9,977 nt of DNA from positions 1 to 9,977 of the forward strand of contig DAHVRG010000124.1 in assembly GCA_027322565.1 (NCBI GenBank), in the 5' to 3' direction. The position numbers were made by a program, and so were the translations under genes. The stretch's first letter is position 1. Each line of letters begins with the position of its first letter. Shown one piece after another: positions 7,298-9,977 of the stretch. The stretch is from Georgenia sp. (GTDB taxonomy: Bacteria; Actinomycetota; Actinomycetes; Actinomycetales; Actinomycetaceae). The notes beneath the pieces were generated by a model that did not search any database, was not told the origin of the DNA, and worked only from the letters and a program-made list of their open reading frames with translations.

Positions 7298-7311
7298 GCG
7301 ACCTGTGTCAA
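7283..7311 (-). promoter_or_regulatory. Predicted sigma-70-type promoter of the Liv/ligase operon
   Basis: On the minus strand there is a perfect -35 TTGACA (7311-7306), a 17-base spacer, and a -10 CATCAT (7288-7283, 4 of 6 to TATAAT). Transcription would begin near 7276, giving a leader of about 60 bases before the GTG at 7214. It is the best promoter-like match seen upstream of the eight-gene operon. Confidence 0.6.
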
Positions 7312-7319
7312 CCTGCCGC

Positions 7320-7382
7320 GGTCACGATCGGGTCACGGCGGTGCCCCGGCCGGGCACACTGGTGCCCCGGGGGTGCCGGCGG
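7320..7382. repeat. Phased short direct repeats (GGTCAC, GGTGCC) upstream of the operon promoter
   Basis: GGTCAC occurs at 7320 and 7331, 11 bp apart. GGTGCC occurs at 7340, 7361 and 7372, with the first two extended to GGTGCCCCGG and 21 bp apart. Spacings of 11 and 21 bp keep the words on nearly the same face of the helix. They sit upstream of the operon's -35 and inside the GNAT leader. They could be activator sites, but GC-rich sequence produces such words easily. Confidence 0.3.
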
Positions 7383-7397
7383 GAGAAGGGGTGGGTG

Positions 7398-8498
7398 GTG
7401 CGGGTCGACCGGGTCGAGGTGCGCGACGCCGTCGACGGCGACCTGCCCGCCCTCGAGCGGGTGCTGCCGAGCGGCGGCGACCACGCCCGCCAGCTCGCCA
7501 ACGCCCGCGCCGGCCGGCGGTCCTTCCTCCTCGCGCTGGACGGCGGTGAGCCGGTGGGCACCGTCGTCGTCCGCTGGACCGGGGTGGAGGTGGAGGGGGT
7601 CGGTGCGGTGCCGGAGATCGGGTCCCTCGCCGTCATCCCGCACGTCAGGGGGCGGGGCGTCGGACGGCTCCTGGTGGCCGCCGCCGAGCGGCGGGTGCGC
7701 GAGCGGGGTGGCGGCGTCACGGCCCTGCTCGTGGCGCGGGAGAACCACCGGGCCCGCCGCCTGTACGAGCGCCTCGGCTACCGCGACTCCGGGCAGCGGC
7801 GCCACGTGCCCGACGGGCCGGGTGCGGTCACCGAGCAGCTCCTCCTCGTGCGGGAGCTGGACGGCGGGTCAGACGAGCTCGAGCTCGCGCTCCCGCGGGA
7901 CGGACGGGGCGGGCAGCCGGCGCCGCCGGGCCCGGCGCCGGATGACGAGGAGTCCGGAGACGAGGACGATGCCGGCGAGCACGAGCCACCCGGCGTCCCC
8001 CAGCCGGTCGGCGACGTGCGGGAGCGCCTGCCCCGCGAGCGCGCCCGCACCGAGCCACAGCACACCCCACAGGGCGCTGCCGAGGACGGAGCCGGTGAGG
8101 AAGCGCCGGTAGCGCATCCGAGCGGCCCCGGCCGCGGCCGGGACCACGGTGCGGACCAGCGGCAGCAGCCGGCTGACGACGAGCGCGACCGGCCCGCGGC
8201 GACGCAGCAGCTGCGCCGCGCGGTCCCAGTGCTCGGTCCCGAGCCGCCGCACGACCCGGCTGCCGCGCAGCGACTGCCCGTAGCGGCGTCCGATGAGGTA
8301 GCCGATGTGGTCGGCGGCCGACGCCGCCACGGTGACGACCGTGAGCGCGAGGGCCACCTGCACCGGGGTGCTCGCCGTGGCGCCGAGGACGAGCACGCCG
8401 AGCTCGCCGGGCACGATGACCCCCAGACCGAACGCGGACTCGGCGAACGCGAGGAGCGCGCCGACGACGACGAGGGCGGGGCTGAACGAGTCGGGTAG
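7398..8498 (+). CDS. GNAT-family N-acetyltransferase; frame runs on antisense through DedA
   Basis: A GNAT domain is clear in residues 1 to about 155 (7398 to about 7865). It has SLAVIPHVRGRGVGRLL with the acetyl-CoA-binding RGRGVG (84-89) and the second-half motif NHRARRLYERLGY (116-128). GNAT enzymes move an acetyl group from acetyl-CoA to an amine; the substrate is unknown. The start is GTG at 7398 (GTG 7395 is an alternative) behind GGGAGAAGGGG. Oddly, the frame has no stop where the domain ends, next to the DedA stop at 7869. It stays open to TAG at 8496-8498, which would give 366 residues. The extra 200 or so residues are charged, low-complexity antisense of DedA and match no fold I recognise. 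Either the protein really carries this tail, or a stop or frame was lost by mutation or sequencing error. Confidence 0.7.
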   Translation: MRVDRVEVRDAVDGDLPALERVLPSGGDHARQLANARAGRRSFLLALDGGEPVGTVVVRWTGVEVEGVGAVPEIGSLAVIPHVRGRGVGRLLVAAAERRVRERGGGVTALLVARENHRARRLYERLGYRDSGQRRHVPDGPGAVTEQLLLVRELDGGSDELELALPRDGRGGQPAPPGPAPDDEESGDEDDAGEHEPPGVPQPVGDVRERLPRERARTEPQHTPQGAAEDGAGEEAPVAHPSGPGRGRDHGADQRQQPADDERDRPAATQQLRRAVPVLGPEPPHDPAAAQRLPVAASDEVADVVGGRRRHGDDREREGHLHRGARRGAEDEHAELAGHDDPQTERGLGEREERADDDEGGAERVG

Positions 8499-8519
8499 CA
8501 GGGCGAGGATGTCCGGCAT
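7869..8519 (-). CDS. DedA-family (SNARE-associated/VTT domain) integral membrane protein
   Basis: This is a 216-residue membrane protein, the usual DedA length. Family marks: AFAESAFGLGVIVPGELGVLVLG (24-46) with the conserved glutamate and PGE, DHIGYLIGRRYG (70-81), and SRLLPLVRTVVPAAAG (116-131), where conserved arginines and prolines sit in the re-entrant region, then GSALWG (147-152). The C-terminus is basic (RRRARRRR) and ends ERELELV. DedA proteins are linked to phospholipid (undecaprenyl-phosphate or phosphatidylethanolamine) flipping, membrane potential and resistance to cationic agents; which applies here is unknown. ATG at 8519 has only a weak ribosome site (GGGAA). It converges on the GNAT gene and lies about 190 bases after the small ORF on the same strand, with hairpins between. 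Confidence 0.94.
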   Translation of the reverse strand: MPDILALLPDSFSPALVVVGALLAFAESAFGLGVIVPGELGVLVLGATASTPVQVALALTVVTVAASAADHIGYLIGRRYGQSLRGSRVVRRLGTEHWDRAAQLLRRRGPVALVVSRLLPLVRTVVPAAAGAARMRYRRFLTGSVLGSALWGVLWLGAGALAGQALPHVADRLGDAGWLVLAGIVLVSGLLVIRRRARRRRLPAPSVPRERELELV

Positions 8520-8616
8520 GGTTCCCAGCAGATCGTGAGCGGGTGGTGGTGCGGTATCCGGGAGTGCCCTGGTCGGACCCTGGGAGGGGGTCAGGGAGCC
8601 TCAGGGAGGCCGGACG

Positions 8617-8640
8617 GCGACGGACGGGGACGTCCGTCGC
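8617..8640. promoter_or_regulatory. 9-bp inverted repeat upstream of the DedA gene
   Basis: GCGACGGAC (8617-8625) and GTCCGTCGC (8632-8640) form a perfect 9-bp dyad with a 6-base centre. An alternative 8-bp palindrome GGACGTCC (8628-8635) is nested in it. It lies about 100 bases upstream of the DedA start. It may be an operator, or a second terminator for the MFS unit. No clear promoter was found for DedA in 8520-8709. Confidence 0.35.
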
Positions 8641-8665
8641 GGTGCGTCGGACCAGCCTGACAACC

Positions 8666-8701
8666 CGGGCGGGCAGCGACAACGGAATTACCGCCCGCCC
8701 G
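8666..8701 (-). terminator. Candidate terminator hairpin after the MFS/small-ORF unit
   Basis: CGGGCGGGC (8666-8674) pairs with GCCCGCCCG (8693-8701) over 9 bp around an 18-base loop. It begins 8 bases after the small ORF stop. There is no clear T-run after it on the minus strand. The loop is long, so this is a modest candidate. Confidence 0.4.
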
Positions 8702-8709
8702 AGGGCCCC

Positions 8710-8853
8710 TCAGCGCCGGCGGCGTCCGGGCCAACCGAAGGTGGTGCGTGGCTTGCGCGGGCGGCTGGGCGTGAGGAGCTGACGGCGGGTGAAGTCGGCC
8801 ATCGTCTGTCCGCTGCTGTGGGCGGCGAGGTCGTGGAGCAGGTGCGGTCCCAT
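8710..8853 (-). CDS. Small 47-residue basic hypothetical protein downstream of the MFS gene
   Basis: This is an ATG-to-TGA frame of 47 codons preceded by GAAGGGA at about 7 bases, a good ribosome site. It starts 24 bases after the MFS stop on the same strand, so it is probably co-transcribed. The N-terminal half (MGPHLLHDLAAHSSGQTMADF) could form a helix; the second half is rich in arginine and proline (TRRQLLTPSRPRKPR) and ends TFGWPGRRRR. There is no signal peptide or membrane segment. The basic tail might bind nucleic acid or a membrane surface, but I do not recognise a family and assign no function. It could be a chance frame in GC-rich DNA; the ribosome site and spacing argue for it. Confidence 0.5.
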   Translation of the reverse strand: MGPHLLHDLAAHSSGQTMADFTRRQLLTPSRPRKPRTTFGWPGRRRR

Positions 8854-8877
8854 GGTGGGTCCCTTCTCGTGTGGTGG

Positions 8878-9977
8878 TCAGGCGGGGCGGCGGGCCCGCA
8901 GGGCGAGCGCGCCGGCGAGGACCATCCCGGCGATGGTGGCGCCGACGAGGGCGCGGTAGTCGATGACGCCGATGACGCCGGCTCCGGCCATCGTCGCGAG
9001 GGTCTGGGGCAGGCTGAAGGCCACGTTGGACGCGGCCGCCACCCGTCCCTGCAGCCGCGGCGGGGTGAGCCGCTGGCGGATGGTCACGAAGGCGACGATC
9101 TGCCACGGCCCGCCGACTCCGACGAGCGCGAGCCCGAGGACCGCGGCGCCGAGGGCGACGGCGGTGGGCAGGCCGATCGTGCCGACGAGGACGAAGGGGC
9201 TCATGCCCAGCGCCATGACGCCGAGTCCGACCGCGATGAGCCTGGGCTCGCCGAGCCGGCGGATGAGCCGTGCCGCGGTGACCCCGGCGATCACCGACCC
9301 GACCCCCTGGATGCTGACGAGGAGCCCGAGCATGGCCGGGTCGACCCCCAGGCCCTGCTCCATCATCGGGAAGACCGCGACGTTGGTCAGGCCCGAGGCA
9401 CCCATGGCGATGGCGATGGCGATGGTCAGCGCGCCGAGCGGCACGGTCTGCCGCAGGTGGCGCACCCCGCCGGCGAGCTCGGTCCGGTAGCGGGTTCCGG
9501 CGGCCGGCTCCGGCGGGGTCTCGACCACCTCGAGCCGGGTGAGCAGCACGGCGGTGAGCGCGAAGCAGACGGCGGTGACCGCGACGACGGCCCGCGGCCC
9601 GGAGGCGACGTACAGCGCGGTCCCGAGGAGCGGGGAGACCAGCCGGAAGGCGTGGTCGACGGTGCTGAGGAAGCCGTTCCCGCCGGCGAGCTCGTCGTCC
9701 TCGAGCAGGTCGCGCACGAGGCCCGACTGGGCGGAGGCGGTGAGGAACCCCATGGCGCCGTAGACGAAGGTGACGCCGTAGATCAACCAGACGTCCCGTG
9801 CGTCCCGCACGAGGACGAGGCTGAGCACGAGCAGCGCCATCGTCCCGTTGCCCACGGTGAGGAGCCACCTGCGCGAGACGCGGTCGGCGAGCTGCCCGAT
9901 GAACGGGGCGAGGAACGTCGGCAGACCGAGGGCGGCGAAGACGAAGCCCGCGGCGCCGTCGGAGCCGGTGAGCTCCT
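8878..9977 (-). CDS. Major facilitator superfamily transporter, C-terminal ~365 residues, cut by window edge
   Basis: The frame is open from the right edge to TGA at 8878, giving 365 visible residues. A GTG or ATG near 9855-9840 could look like a start, but the upstream residues continue a good MFS protein (GFVFAALGLPTFLAPFIGQLADRVSRRWLLT). GQLADRVSRR is MFS motif A between segments 2 and 3, so only about 50 N-terminal residues are missing. The order of segments, with VYGAMGFLTASAQSGLVRDLLEDDELAGGNGFLSTVDHAFRLVSPLLG, resembles the MFS_3 / EntS-like exporters, suggesting efflux of a small molecule by proton antiport; this is family inference. A hexamer repeat at 9404-9425 encodes the IAIAIAM part of a membrane helix. 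The 47-codon ORF follows after 24 bases. Confidence 0.93.
   Translation of the reverse strand, partial: ELTGSDGAAGFVFAALGLPTFLAPFIGQLADRVSRRWLLTVGNGTMALLVLSLVLVRDARDVWLIYGVTFVYGAMGFLTASAQSGLVRDLLEDDELAGGNGFLSTVDHAFRLVSPLLGTALYVASGPRAVVAVTAVCFALTAVLLTRLEVVETPPEPAAGTRYRTELAGGVRHLRQTVPLGALTIAIAIAMGASGLTNVAVFPMMEQGLGVDPAMLGLLVSIQGVGSVIAGVTAARLIRRLGEPRLIAVGLGVMALGMSPFVLVGTIGLPTAVALGAAVLGLALVGVGGPWQIVAFVTIRQRLTPPRLQGRVAAASNVAFSLPQTLATMAGAGVIGVIDYRALVGATIAGMVLAGALALRARRPA

Noticed and set aside
7341..7357. GTGCCC-N5-GGGCAC short stem before the GNAT gene, considered as a riboswitch or attenuator
   Set aside because: Only 6 bp in very GC-rich sequence, with no further conserved structure or T-run; no known riboswitch class is recognisable.
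7874..7887. 14-bp perfect palindrome CGAGCTCGAGCTCG
   Set aside because: It lies within the last codons of DedA (ELEL) and is explained by the repeated Glu-Leu codons; there is no loop for a stable hairpin.
8543..8782. 79-codon plus-strand frame in the DedA/MFS spacer
   Set aside because: GTG start without a good ribosome site, Arg/Gly-rich composition, and it overlaps the better-supported minus-strand small ORF and the hairpins.
9404..9425. Tandem hexamer ATGGCG, about 3.7 copies
   Set aside because: It encodes Ile-Ala repeats in an MFS membrane helix. Changes of one unit would keep the frame, so it is not a phase switch.

Overview
The window is very GC-rich (by eye above 70%), with GTG starts alternating with ATG, long open antisense frames, strong GGAGG ribosome sites and a lipoprotein with an LGAC lipobox. 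This suggests a high-GC actinobacterium. Genus cannot be fixed from the sequence. No RNA gene, insertion sequence, phage gene or CRISPR array was seen.

Positions 1-7214 (minus strand) hold one long operon, read right to left: a branched-chain-amino-acid-type (HAAT/Liv) substrate-binding lipoprotein, LivG and LivF ATPases, LivH and LivM permeases, a class I acyl-CoA synthetase, a TetR-family regulator and the start of a short-chain dehydrogenase cut by the window edge. From livG onward every junction is a 4-base ATGA or GTGA overlap, six in a row. Only the binding-protein/livG junction has a spacer, and it contains a strong hairpin. The inferred job is import of a carboxylic acid (possibly aromatic or phenylpropanoid-like), its activation to a CoA thioester, then oxidation, under a regulator made in the same transcript.

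Positions 7215-7397 form a divergent control region. It has a good minus-strand promoter (TTGACA, 17 bases, CATCAT), a perfect 19-bp inverted repeat just downstream, a second palindrome covering the -10, a possible overlapping plus-strand promoter, and 11-bp-phased direct repeats.

Positions 7398-8519 hold a GNAT acetyltransferase (plus) converging on a DedA-family membrane protein (minus). The GNAT frame has no stop before DedA and stays open through almost all of DedA in antisense.

Positions 8520-8877 hold hairpins and a 47-codon small ORF with a good ribosome site, just downstream of an MFS exporter-like gene (minus) that runs off the right edge.
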